From: Stutzerimonas stutzeri
Lineage (GTDB): Bacteria > Pseudomonadota > Gammaproteobacteria > Pseudomonadales > Pseudomonadaceae
Direction: 5' to 3'
Length of the DNA: 64,000 bases
NCBI RefSeq assembly: GCF_024448935.1
Contig: NZ_JAMOIE010000016.1
Coordinates: 1 to 64,000 of the forward strand
Shown here in pieces: positions 56,767 through 64,000 of the stretch (position 1 is its first letter; each line of letters starts with the position of its first letter). The notes under the pieces were generated by a model, which saw nothing but the letters and a program-made list of their open reading frames with translations, had not been told where the DNA came from and did not search any database. The position numbers were made by a program, and so were the translations under genes.

Positions 56767-57354
56767 TTGGAATCGTTCTACATCCCCACCCTGATCGTCG
56801 CACTCGCCGAGATCGGCGACAAAACACAGTTGCTCGCCCTGCTGCTGGCTGCCCGCTACCGGCGACCGCTACCCATCATCTGGGGCATCGTGGTGGCCAC
56901 GCTGGTCAATCATGCGGCTGCCGGAGCCATCGGCAACTGGGTTTCATCGCTGGTCTCACCCGCCGTCCTCAGCTGGGTTCTCGCCGCCTCCTTCGCCGCC
57001 GTCGCGCTGTGGACGCTGGTTCCCGACAAGCTCGAGGAAGAAGAAGCTTCTCGCGGGCGCCGCTTCGGCCCCTTCGTGGCGACGCTGATCGCATTCTTTT
57101 TGGCGGAAATGGGCGACAAGACCCAGGTCGCGACCGTCATGCTCGCTGCGCAATACCCCCATTTCATCCTGGTGATCATCGGTACCACGCTCGGCATGCT
57201 GATCGCCAATGTGCCGGTGGTACTGGCCGGCAATTTCGCCGCCGACCGCATGCCGCTCACCCTGATTCGCCGTGTTGCCGCCGTCGGCTTCGCCGCGTTG
57301 GCGCTGTATGCGATCTATCAGGGCCTGACCTTGAGCGGCATGCTTCCAGTCTGA
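56767..57354 (+). CDS. GDT1/TMEM165 (UPF0016) family cation exporter, MneA-like
   Basis: This 195-aa inner-membrane protein has six predicted helices and two copies of the family motif E-x-G-D-K-(T/S): ALAEIGDKTQLLALLLAARY and FLAEMGDKTQVATVMLAAQY. Bacterial members export manganese. The start is TTG at 56767, with AAGGAAG six bases upstream. The yybP-ykoY riboswitch upstream would induce it when Mn2+ is high. Confidence 0.93.
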   Translation: MESFYIPTLIVALAEIGDKTQLLALLLAARYRRPLPIIWGIVVATLVNHAAAGAIGNWVSSLVSPAVLSWVLAASFAAVALWTLVPDKLEEEEASRGRRFGPFVATLIAFFLAEMGDKTQVATVMLAAQYPHFILVIIGTTLGMLIANVPVVLAGNFAADRMPLTLIRRVAAVGFAALALYAIYQGLTLSGMLPV

Positions 57355-57438
57355 TACGCAGCGCAAATTGCCTCACCACGGGTGCTGTTAGAGTGCGTCT
57401 TCACCGCCTTCTGGCGGCACTCGAGGGGAGCAGGCGAC

Positions 57439-57882
57439 ATGTCACCTGAGGAACGAAAACGGCGGGTTCGGCAGCATATCGACCTGAGCTGGAGCAAGGG
57501 TCGACTGGCATTGGCTGAACAGTTGCAGAGCCGTTACTTCAGCTACAGCAGTTCGTTCATCTCGCAGCCAGTCAACAGTACCGGTTTCGGTCTGATCGTG
57601 CGGGAAATCCGCCAGGCCATTCCGGACCTGGAAGTCGCGGTAGACGACTGCCTCAGCGAAGGTAACCGCGTCGTGACCTCCAGCACCCTGTTCGGAACGC
57701 TGGAGAAACCCGTGTTTGGCCTCGCACCGAGCGGCAAGATCCTCACGGTCGCCGCGATGTCGATCTGGACACTCAATCCGAGCGGCGATATCGAGGAAAT
57801 CAATACCCTGTTCGACCTCGAAAGCGCTCGCAAACAGCTGGGCATGGACAGCCCGATCCCGCTAACGCTGCCATCGACCTGA
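57439..57882 (+). CDS. SnoaL/ester cyclase-like protein
   Basis: This 147-aa protein has the NTF2-like fold pattern of SnoaL-type polyketide-cyclase-like proteins: VNSTGFGLIVREIRQAIPDL, LFGTLEKPVFGLAPSGK and AMSIWTLNPSGDIEEINTLFD. The family includes many small-molecule-binding enzymes, so no reaction can be assigned. The ATG at 57439 follows GAGGGGAGCAGGCGAC. It lies 84 bp after the exporter gene. Confidence 0.8.
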   Translation: MSPEERKRRVRQHIDLSWSKGRLALAEQLQSRYFSYSSSFISQPVNSTGFGLIVREIRQAIPDLEVAVDDCLSEGNRVVTSSTLFGTLEKPVFGLAPSGKILTVAAMSIWTLNPSGDIEEINTLFDLESARKQLGMDSPIPLTLPST

Positions 57883-57906
57883 CCTGGGCGATGACAGCTG
57901 CAGGCC

Positions 57907-58716
57907 TCAGCGTCGCTGCTGGTACAGCGGCATCACCTTCGGAATGGTTTGTTGCAGTGCCTGCGTGCGACTACCCGATGACGGGTGGGTGCTGAGAAAC
58001 TCCGGCGGAGCGGAGCCGCCGACCGCTGCCATCTTCTCCCACAGGCTAACCGCCGCGTTCGGGTTGTAGCCGGCGCGCGCCGCCAATTCCAATCCGATCA
58101 GGTCGGCCTCGTTTTCGTTACTGCGGCTGTTGGGCAACGTCATCAGGTATTCGACGCCCATATTGGCGAGCTGCAAACTGCCATCGCCAACCCCGAAGGC
58201 CGAACCGATCTGTGTCGCCATCTGCACGCCATAAGCCTTGGACATCGCCTCGCGGCCGTGTTCACGCAGCGCATGGGCGATCTCGTGCCCCATCACCGCC
58301 GCGATCTCGTCGTCGGTCAGGTTAAGTTTCTCGATCAGCCCGGTATAGAAGATGATCTTGCCGCCCGGGCCGCAGTTGGCGTTCAGTTCCGGGCTGTCGA
58401 TCACATTGACCTCCCAGTCCCACTGCGCCGCATCCGGGCGAAACGCCGGGACCTCGGCGATCAACCGCCGGGCGATGGAATTGACGCGCTTGCTGACCGC
58501 GCTGCTTGTTTCGAGCATACCTTTCTCAGAGGCCTCGCTCAGGGTCTGTTGATAAGACTGGGCGTACATCTGGTTGACCTGCTCGGTCGACAACATGCTG
58601 AACATGTACTGTTTGCGATCGACCCCGACCGCACCGCCACTGGTGGTATTGACGGCCTGACAACCGGCGAGCACGGCGGCCGCCAGAAAAATAGCTAATG
58701 GATGCCGCTTGAGCAT
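57907..58716 (-). CDS. M48 family metalloprotease lipoprotein
   Basis: This 269-aa protein starts with a lipobox signal peptide (MLKRHPLAIFLAAAVLAGCQ). The zinc site HEIAHALREHGRE is intact, with the third ligand Glu in NENEADLIGLELAARAGY, so it should be catalytically active. It is a LoiP/YcaL-like periplasmic membrane-anchored protease, probably of outer-membrane quality control. The ATG at 58716 follows GGGAGACGCGAC. Confidence 0.93.
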   Translation of the reverse strand: MLKRHPLAIFLAAAVLAGCQAVNTTSGGAVGVDRKQYMFSMLSTEQVNQMYAQSYQQTLSEASEKGMLETSSAVSKRVNSIARRLIAEVPAFRPDAAQWDWEVNVIDSPELNANCGPGGKIIFYTGLIEKLNLTDDEIAAVMGHEIAHALREHGREAMSKAYGVQMATQIGSAFGVGDGSLQLANMGVEYLMTLPNSRSNENEADLIGLELAARAGYNPNAAVSLWEKMAAVGGSAPPEFLSTHPSSGSRTQALQQTIPKVMPLYQQRR

Positions 58717-58857
58717 GTCGCGTCTCCCGTGGATTCTGCGCCATATGCTAGAGCGAGCCCGGCGGCCGAGCAACCGACTGCTGACGCTGCCACCCAAGTC
58801 ACACGCTTCCGGCAGCATCGCCCAACGCCGCTCCCATTCGATGTACCTGGCCTGCGG

Positions 58858-59478
58858 CTAGTTCACCGGCGTCAGGCACTCCGGAGCATCGAGCATGGGG
58901 TCATTGACCAAGGTCGCCAGGGGACGCTCACGTAACGCCGGCTGCGGTGCGGCCAGCAGCGCCTGCAGCGCTTCGGGAGGGGTCTGCGGATCGAGCCAGG
59001 CGGTCATGCCGGTCTGATCCAGCATCAGCGGACGGCGCTGGTTCGCTGCTGGACGCGTCACCACCGCCGCACTGAGATAGGTATGACCCTGTACCGGATA
59101 GGCTTCCCAGATCGCCGCGAAATAGATCAGCGAATCTTCTCCGGTCATCCAATAGGGCCGCTTGCGCGCGGTGCCGCGCCATTCATAAAAGCCGTTGGCT
59201 GGCAGCACGCCACGGCGCAAGCGATAGGCGTCGCGAAACATCGGCTGCTTGGCCAGGGTTTCTACCCGCGCCTGCGCCGGGGTCCGGGTGAAATCGCTCA
59301 GCCACGCCGGGGTCAGCCCCCAGCGCGCGCGACTCAGCTGCAGCGCAGCTTCGACCTGCCGCAGCAGCAGCACCGAGGCGCCGGGCGCCAGGCTCCAGTG
59401 CGGTTGTTGATCGACGGGGAAACCGGGCAGCGCGGCAAAGGCTGGATTCCAGCGAAACAGGGCGTAGCGGCCGCACAT
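58858..59478 (-). CDS. SRAP family protein (YedK/HMCES-like), variant active site
   Basis: This 206-aa protein belongs to the SOS-response-associated peptidase family, which crosslinks to abasic sites in single-stranded DNA through Cys2. It opens MCGRYALFRW, and ANGFYEWRGT holds the catalytic Glu. Two residues differ from E. coli YedK: N75 (INARVET) is Gln here (AQARVET), and H160 (IHDRRPL) is Asn (ANQRRPL). Crosslink formation may persist while reversal or peptidase activity changes. The ATG at 59478 is followed directly by Cys2. Confidence 0.88.
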   Translation of the reverse strand: MCGRYALFRWNPAFAALPGFPVDQQPHWSLAPGASVLLLRQVEAALQLSRARWGLTPAWLSDFTRTPAQARVETLAKQPMFRDAYRLRRGVLPANGFYEWRGTARKRPYWMTGEDSLIYFAAIWEAYPVQGHTYLSAAVVTRPAANQRRPLMLDQTGMTAWLDPQTPPEALQALLAAPQPALRERPLATLVNDPMLDAPECLTPVN

Positions 59479-59542
59479 GAACAAAGGACTCGATGGGAAA
59501 AGGGGCCGAATGCCAGCTACCGCGACGTCACTCGGATGGCAT

Positions 59543-59803
59543 TCAGCAGATGAGTTCGCCCGGATAGCTTTCCGGCTCGTCGCCGGGCAGCGGTTCGGCG
59601 CCATTGTACGCAGCAATCAACTGCATCGCGCGATCAGCTTCAGCATCGGCGACCATCAGCCCGAGCAAACCGGCCACAGGCAACTCGCCGACCGCACCGA
59701 TCAGATGTCGCCCATTCAGATGCACGTCGACACCTTCGGCGAGCAGCATGCCGCGTAGCATCTCCGCCTCGAGCAGATCACGCGGCTCGTATATGCGCTG
59801 CAT
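59543..59803 (-). CDS. DUF2007 domain-containing protein
   Basis: This 86-aa protein shows the DUF2007 pattern MQRIYEPRDLLEAEMLRGML, VDVHLNGRHLIGAVGELPVA and LMVADAEADRAMQLIAAY, described as a putative signal-transducing domain. Its function is unknown. The start codon follows the stop of the upstream zinc-ribbon gene without any gap (TAG ATG), so the two are coupled. Confidence 0.9.
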   Translation of the reverse strand: MQRIYEPRDLLEAEMLRGMLLAEGVDVHLNGRHLIGAVGELPVAGLLGLMVADAEADRAMQLIAAYNGAEPLPGDEPESYPGELIC

Positions 59804-59986
59804 CTAGTCATCCTCCCGCCGAACATCGAGCTGCCAATCGCTGCCATCGGTACGCAGATCGAACATGATCGGCCGGCAACAGACCGAGCAGTCTTCGATG
59901 TACTGCTGATCGCCACCGCTCAGATCAAGTAACGCCTCCACCCCTTCGCCGCAATAGGGGCATTGGTAGTCCTGTGATTCCAGCAT
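59804..59986 (-). CDS. CPXCG-motif cysteine-rich zinc-ribbon protein
   Basis: This 60-aa protein has two Cys pairs, CPYCG and CSVCC, spaced as in a zinc ribbon, and matches the CPXCG-motif protein family. The start ATG at 59986 has AGGAG six bases upstream. It pairs with the DUF2007 gene in an operon. Confidence 0.92.
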   Translation of the reverse strand: MLESQDYQCPYCGEGVEALLDLSGGDQQYIEDCSVCCRPIMFDLRTDGSDWQLDVRREDD

Positions 59987-60133
59987 CAACGTCTCCTGCG
60001 TGACTTGCCGCTATAATCGCCGTCCGGATTCTGTAGAGATGCCCCAGGGCGCATTTATCCGCGGGCCCGACCAGTGCAACATGGTTTTATCCTAGCCAGC
60101 GGTGATCGCGACCAAGCATCCACAGACCTAACT

Positions 60134-60161
60134 TTGACCCTTTGAGTGACTGGGTTATCCA
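60134..60161 (+). promoter_or_regulatory. Candidate sigma-70 promoter of the acyltransferase gene
   Basis: TTGACC (60134-60139) and TATCCA (60156-60161) with 16 bp between them lie about 25 bp upstream of the ATG at 60184. This placement argues against using the TTG at 60142 as start codon. The -10 is weak. Confidence 0.4.
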
Positions 60162-60183
60162 GTTTGTTACCCTAACAGAGAAC

Positions 60184-61350
60184 ATGATGGACGAATTCGA
60201 AGGCATCCGACCCTACGCCGATGCCGAGGTCCCTGCTGTCATGGCGCGACTGTTCGCCGACCGGGAATTCCTCGATATTCTGGCGCACTTCCGCTTCCCG
60301 CGGCTGGCCGGTCCAATGGGCTGGATGCTCAAACCTCTCATAGCGCAACGACTGCGACGCGAATTCGCCACTATCCATTCGATCGACACGCTGCAGGCGC
60401 GAATCGAGATGTACCTCGACCGCACCATCGAGCGCGCCACGGATGGCATCACCTATTCCGGGCTGGAAAAACTGCGGCCGGGCTGCGCCTATCTGTTCAT
60501 CGCCAACCACCGCGATATCGTGATGGACCCGGCTTTTGTCAACTATGCAGTATTTCAAGCCAAGATGCGCACACCGCGCATCGCCATTGGCGACAATCTG
60601 CTGCAGCGACCCTTCGTCAGCGACCTGATGCGGCTGAACAAGAGTTTCATCGTGCGCCGCTCGGTCACAGGTAGACGTGAAAAGCTCGCGGCCTACCAGC
60701 TGCTTTCCGCCTACATCAACCACTCGATCCGCAACGATGGCGAGTCGATCTGGATTGCCCAGGCCGAAGGGCGGGCCAAGGACGGAGACGATCGTACCGA
60801 TTCGGCAATTCTGAAAATGCTGCACATGAGCCGCAAGGACGAACCCTTTTCCGACGTATTGGCGACCCTGCAACCGACACCGGTTTCGATCAGCTATGAG
60901 TACGACCCCTGCGATCAGGCCAAGGCACGCGAGCTCTACATTCGGGCCAGCACCGGCAGCTACACCAAGGCGCCTGGCGAGGATGACACCAGCATCGCCC
61001 TCGGCATCACCGGCTACAAAGGTCGGGTGCATGTCAGCTTCGGTACACCAATCAACGAGGTACCCGAGGATGCAAAGCAACTGGCGGCCGCTATCGACCG
61101 GCAGATCCTGACGGACTACCGTCTGTTTCCGGTGAATTTCCTGGCGCATCGGATGTGGCAGAATCGCGACCCGGCGCTGGCGATACCCGAGCTCAGCGAG
61201 CTGTTCAGCCGTGCGGAAATCGAACGCGCCGAGGCCGAATGGGGCAAGCGCCTCGCGGCATGCCCAAGCGTGCAGCAGCCCCACCTCATCCAGCAATACG
61301 CCATGCCGGTGCGTAACCAGTACCGATTGAAAGCTGGCTTGAGTCTCTAA
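60184..61350 (+). CDS. 1-acyl-sn-glycerol-3-phosphate acyltransferase-like protein
   Basis: This 388-aa protein has an acyltransferase domain with IANHRDIVMDPAFVN (H-x4-D), FIVRRSVTGRREK, and EGRAKDGDDRTDSAILKML, the EGRxxDG motif of the PlsB-like glycerol-3-phosphate acyltransferase branch. It begins MMDEFEGIRPYADAEVPAVM; I use ATG 60184 over an in-frame TTG at 60142. It is probably a lipid-remodelling enzyme at the inner membrane, of unproven substrate. Confidence 0.85.
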   Translation: MMDEFEGIRPYADAEVPAVMARLFADREFLDILAHFRFPRLAGPMGWMLKPLIAQRLRREFATIHSIDTLQARIEMYLDRTIERATDGITYSGLEKLRPGCAYLFIANHRDIVMDPAFVNYAVFQAKMRTPRIAIGDNLLQRPFVSDLMRLNKSFIVRRSVTGRREKLAAYQLLSAYINHSIRNDGESIWIAQAEGRAKDGDDRTDSAILKMLHMSRKDEPFSDVLATLQPTPVSISYEYDPCDQAKARELYIRASTGSYTKAPGEDDTSIALGITGYKGRVHVSFGTPINEVPEDAKQLAAAIDRQILTDYRLFPVNFLAHRMWQNRDPALAIPELSELFSRAEIERAEAEWGKRLAACPSVQQPHLIQQYAMPVRNQYRLKAGLSL

Positions 61351-61375
61351 GACGCGGCACAAGCCCGACTGGCCG

Positions 61376-61660
61376 TCAGGTCAGCCGGGTCAACGACGAA
61401 AGCAGGCAGGCCAGCCCCAGACTGCTGAAGCCAAAGCCATAGAAAAAGCGGTCAAGACGCCGGGTAGCTGCCACGCCACCTTGCTCAGCAGCGGAGAGAC
61501 GAGAGCCCGCAAGGGAGGTCTCGGCGCTCGACAGTTGCCGACGCCAGCGCGTCGCCAGCAACAGCCAGGCACCGCTGAGCGCGATCAGCAAGGCCAGTGA
61601 ATTGACCAGAGGCGCGACCCTCGCCAGCGTCGAATAATCAAAATCAAGCAACAACCGCAT
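61376..61660 (-). CDS. Small inner-membrane protein of unknown function
   Basis: This protein of about 94 aa has two predicted membrane helices (SLALLIALSGAWLLLA and FFYGFGFSSLGLACLLSSL) with a charged loop between them (RWRRQLSSAETSLAGSRLSA). The start at ATG 61660 follows CGGAG closely. No family is recognised. It is convergent with the acyltransferase gene. Confidence 0.65.
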   Translation of the reverse strand: MRLLLDFDYSTLARVAPLVNSLALLIALSGAWLLLATRWRRQLSSAETSLAGSRLSAAEQGGVAATRRLDRFFYGFGFSSLGLACLLSSLTRLT

Positions 61661-61974
61661 TCTCCGTTGGGGCGAAAACATACAGGCCTGGGCGGCCGAA
61701 CCGAGGGCAGCGGAGGCTACCGGAGCGGCACTGCCGGCCCAGCCAGTTTCCGACAGAACGGAACACAACCAAGCGATGGCAATCTGCCGTGTATTTGCGC
61801 CATTTATGCAGACCGGTTCCGTCTCGATTGTTGGCTTATGCACTTCCCCGCGCCGAGTGTGCAGGGGGCTTTTACACCTTGGTGGATGCGCCCTGCCGGG
61901 CGCACCGAAACAAAACCCCCGCCAAAGGGCGCGGTTCTGTTCTGTCGCAAATGACCGTCTGGGCTAGTTGCGGC

Positions 61975-62559
61975 TCACTGCGCCAGCACCTGACCAATAT
62001 TCTGGTCGCGGAAGGTGCGGGTCAGCGCATCGCTCAGCACCTCGGTTACCAGCTTGGTGTTGGTCTGCTCATTCGGTGCCATACCGAAGCGCTGGTTCAA
62101 AGAAGCGCCGTAGCGACCGGTATAGCGGCGACCGCCGTTCTGCACCTCGACGCGGAAGGTCGCACCGATGGTAGCCTCGGTCACGTACAGGCCTTCCTTC
62201 GGCGACTGGTACTTCAGTTCAGCCAGGGTCAGGGTCAGTTGCGGCGCGTTGTAGGCATTGGCCGACGGAGTGAACCCCAGCAACCGGACCGCCGCTTCGG
62301 CCTGGGCCTGCAGTTTGGGAATGATTTTTTCTTTCGGCACGATCACCGCACTGGTCTCCGGATACAGGCCGCCACGGGTGCCCAAGGTTGCAGATGGGCG
62401 ACCGTCAACCACACGCACTGCTACCGGTTGCCCTTGCCCGACGGGATTGATGGTATCGGTGAGTTTGGGACTGGGGTCGAGCTGTTGAGGACTGTGGGCA
62501 CAACCGGCGAGCACCAGTGCTGACGCGACGGCGAGGCTGAACAACAGGCGTTTCAGCAT
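61975..62559 (-). CDS. yajG: YajG family lipoprotein
   Basis: This 194-aa protein has a clear lipobox signal peptide (MLKRLLFSLAVASALVLAGC) and the YajG pattern AVRVVDGRPSATLGTRGG, TLTLAELKYQSPKEG, RRYTGRYGASLNQRF and VTEVLSDALTRTFRDQNI. It is an outer-membrane-type lipoprotein of unknown function. Confidence 0.92.
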   Translation of the reverse strand: MLKRLLFSLAVASALVLAGCAHSPQQLDPSPKLTDTINPVGQGQPVAVRVVDGRPSATLGTRGGLYPETSAVIVPKEKIIPKLQAQAEAAVRLLGFTPSANAYNAPQLTLTLAELKYQSPKEGLYVTEATIGATFRVEVQNGGRRYTGRYGASLNQRFGMAPNEQTNTKLVTEVLSDALTRTFRDQNIGQVLAQ

Positions 62560-62987
62560 GCTGCTTACTCCAGGTTAGGGATGGGTGGCGCGCAGTATAA
62601 CCAGCACCGCAACCGCCTGACAGTGATCCCCTAAAGACCGCCTGCAGGTCGGCCACGTTCCATTCATGCAACCGTAACCTCAGGGTGTGATAACAGCGAG
62701 CAGCCCTACGAGCGCCTGGTCATGTCTTTCTTCAAAACCCTGCTTCGACAACAGCCACCGCGTCACTACGCCCTTCCGGGCAACCAGGATCGCTGCCGCA
62801 TGCTGCTGACGGCCAATGAGCGCCCTCATGGTGAACCCTGGGTCTAGATTGCGGAAATTCGTCTCGGCTGGATCGGTAAGCCACTGCTTCAAGCAGCCCT
62901 ACGGCAGCGTTCCGACCCCATCCCGCACGCCTAAAAAAAGCCGCGCAGCCCTAACCAACGCGGCTTGCTTACATCGCGTCTTGACGG
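62560..62987. other. 428-bp intergenic region yajG / mqo
   Basis: Besides the mqo terminator this region holds a 70-codon open frame on the minus strand (62680-62892) that starts with TTG, lacks a ribosome-binding site and matches no family. I regard it as non-coding or decayed. Confidence 0.4.
62930..62966 (-). terminator. Rho-independent terminator of mqo
   Basis: An 8-bp stem (AAGCCGCG / CGCGGCTT) with a 13-nt loop is followed on the minus strand by a run of seven Ts. It lies 22 bp after the mqo stop codon. Confidence 0.85.
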
Positions 62988-64000
62988 CTAGTCGGCCAGC
63001 CCCAGACGCTTGTCGACTCTCGAGACGACCTCGCGGTAGACCGCAGCATCGGCTTCGAGAACCTTCTCCCGCGCCGGGAATATTTCGGCGAGCTTACGGC
63101 TCCAGGCTTCGCTCTTCGCCTGCTCGGGGAAGCAACGCTCGATCAGGTCAAGCATGATCGAAACAGTAACCGAGGCACCTGGAGACGCGCCCAGCAGTGC
63201 GGCGATCGAACCATCCTTGGCCGACACCAACTCGGTGCCGAACTGCAGGATGCCGCCCTTCTTCGGGTCCTTCTTGATGATCTGTACGCGCTGCCCGGCC
63301 ACTTCCAGGCGCCAGTCTTCTGCCTTGGCTTCAGGGTAAAAGCCGCGCAGGGTTTCAAGACGGTCTTTCATGGATTGCCGGACTTCCTTGATCAGGTAGC
63401 GCGTCAGGTCCATGTTGTCGCGCGCCACGGCCAGCATCGGCTTGAGATTGCTCGGGCGGATCGACAGCGGCAGGTCGAGCGGCGACCCATGCTTGAGGAA
63501 TTTGGTGGTGAAGCCGGCGTACGGCCCGAACAGCAGCGACTTCTGGCCGTTCACGACACGGGTATCCAGATGCGGAACCGACATCGGCGGTGCGCCTACT
63601 GCAGCCAGGCTGTAGACCTTGGCCTGATGCTGCTTGACGATCTCCGGATTGTCGCAACGCAGCCACTGACCGCTGACCGGGAAGCCGCCGTAACCCTTGC
63701 CTTCTTCGATGTCGGACATCTGCAGCAGCGGCAGCGCTGCGCCGCCAGCACCGAGGAAGACGAAGCCGGCCTCGAGCTCACGGCTGCTGCCGTCGCGCGT
63801 GTTCTTGATTTCCACGCGCCAGCCCTTGCCGCTGCGCTCGAGGCCAATGACCTTCTGGAAATAGGACATTTTCACGCCCGGCTTGGCCGCGAGGTATTCG
63901 AGCATCTGCCGAGTCAGTTCACCGAAGTTGACGTCGGTGCCGTTCATGGCGCGGGTGGCGGCGATCGGCTCGTCGACCGGACGGCCTGGCATCATCAGCG
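62988..64000 (-). CDS. mqo: Malate:quinone oxidoreductase, C-terminal part (5' end outside window)
   Basis: The last 336 or so residues of a membrane-associated FAD enzyme that oxidises malate to oxaloacetate and passes electrons to quinone. Typical MQO motifs are [51 protein letters not shown] and [20 protein letters not shown]. The N-terminal FAD-binding fold lies beyond position 64000, so the start is not visible. Together with the class I fumarase it represents part of the TCA cycle in this window. Confidence 0.95.
   Translation of the reverse strand, partial: LMMPGRPVDEPIAATRAMNGTDVNFGELTRQMLEYLAAKPGVKMSYFQKVIGLERSGKGWRVEIKNTRDGSSRELEAGFVFLGAGGAALPLLQMSDIEEGKGYGGFPVSGQWLRCDNPEIVKQHQAKVYSLAAVGAPPMSVPHLDTRVVNGQKSLLFGPYAGFTTKFLKHGSPLDLPLSIRPSNLKPMLAVARDNMDLTRYLIKEVRQSMKDRLETLRGFYPEAKAEDWRLEVAGQRVQIIKKDPKKGGILQFGTELVSAKDGSIAALLGASPGASVTVSIMLDLIERCFPEQAKSEAWSRKLAEIFPAREKVLEADAAVYREVVSRVDKRLGLAD

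Noticed and set aside
60142..60183. A TTG start for the acyltransferase at 60142.
   Set aside because: A candidate promoter overlaps it, and the family's N-terminus fits the ATG at 60184 better.
61880..61910. A GC-rich palindrome (GGTGGATGCGCCC TGCC GGGCGCACC) that could be a REP sequence or terminator.
   Set aside because: No T-run follows on either strand, and I cannot show other copies; not strong enough for a call.
62680..62892. A 70-codon minus-strand frame as a small gene.
   Set aside because: It has a TTG start, no ribosome-binding site and no family resemblance.

Overview
The window looks like chromosomal DNA of a Pseudomonas-group gammaproteobacterium, most likely the stutzeri group (Stutzerimonas). 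The evidence is high GC, strong Pseudomonas character in nearly every protein, an MvaT-type H-NS protein, an AapJQMP amino-acid transporter, and gene orders that match P. aeruginosa as I remember them (pykA / ferredoxin reductase / sadC / fumarase; cysZ / OYE / TetR / gpx / slyD / ackA / pta). I cannot test the species assignment here. No rRNA, tRNA, CRISPR array, prophage or intact insertion sequence was seen.

Layout. 0.1-4.3 kb: aapJQMP transport operon (minus strand). 4.6-13.4 kb: esterase, rhlB helicase, moaCDE, phoH, yaaA and an AlgA-type GDP-mannose enzyme. 13.7-19.5 kb: small unknowns, purU, mvaT, sbcB, a PilZ protein and two small envelope proteins. 19.6-26.3 kb: pyruvate kinase, a SadC-like diguanylate cyclase, class I fumarase and an Aer-like chemoreceptor. 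26.4-34.7 kb: VF530 protein, cardiolipin synthase, AcpH, flavodoxin, PilZ protein, folM-folX, DUF1244-HopJ and cysZ. 34.7-41.5 kb: redox and stress genes (FMN reductase, OYE, gpx, slyD), then ackA-pta. 41.6-51.8 kb: acyltransferase, then a signalling block (REC-PAS-GGDEF-EAL protein, lone receiver, CHASE hybrid kinase), an OmpA lipoprotein and a second hybrid kinase. 52-64 kb: acyl-CoA ligase, LysE exporter, hydroxyacid dehydrogenase, rsmC, a Mn-riboswitch-controlled GDT1/MneA-type gene, M48 protease, SRAP, small zinc-ribbon and DUF2007 proteins, acyltransferase, YajG lipoprotein and the 3' part of mqo.

The most striking property is gene decay. At least eight intergenic stretches hold recognisable corpses of genes: a cation-diffusion facilitator, a HerA/DUF853 ATPase, a ferredoxin reductase, an unknown frameshifted gene, a PlsC acyltransferase, an ASRT (sensory-rhodopsin-transducer family) gene, a TetR repressor beside the OYE gene, and an MBL-fold hydrolase. 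In addition, one in-frame TGA appears to have cut a third receiver domain off the CHASE hybrid kinase. A 208-bp element bounded by inverted repeats supplies the stop codons of both convergent genes that flank it. I found no clearly new multi-gene system. The signalling block, the decay pattern and the stop-codon element are the best leads.
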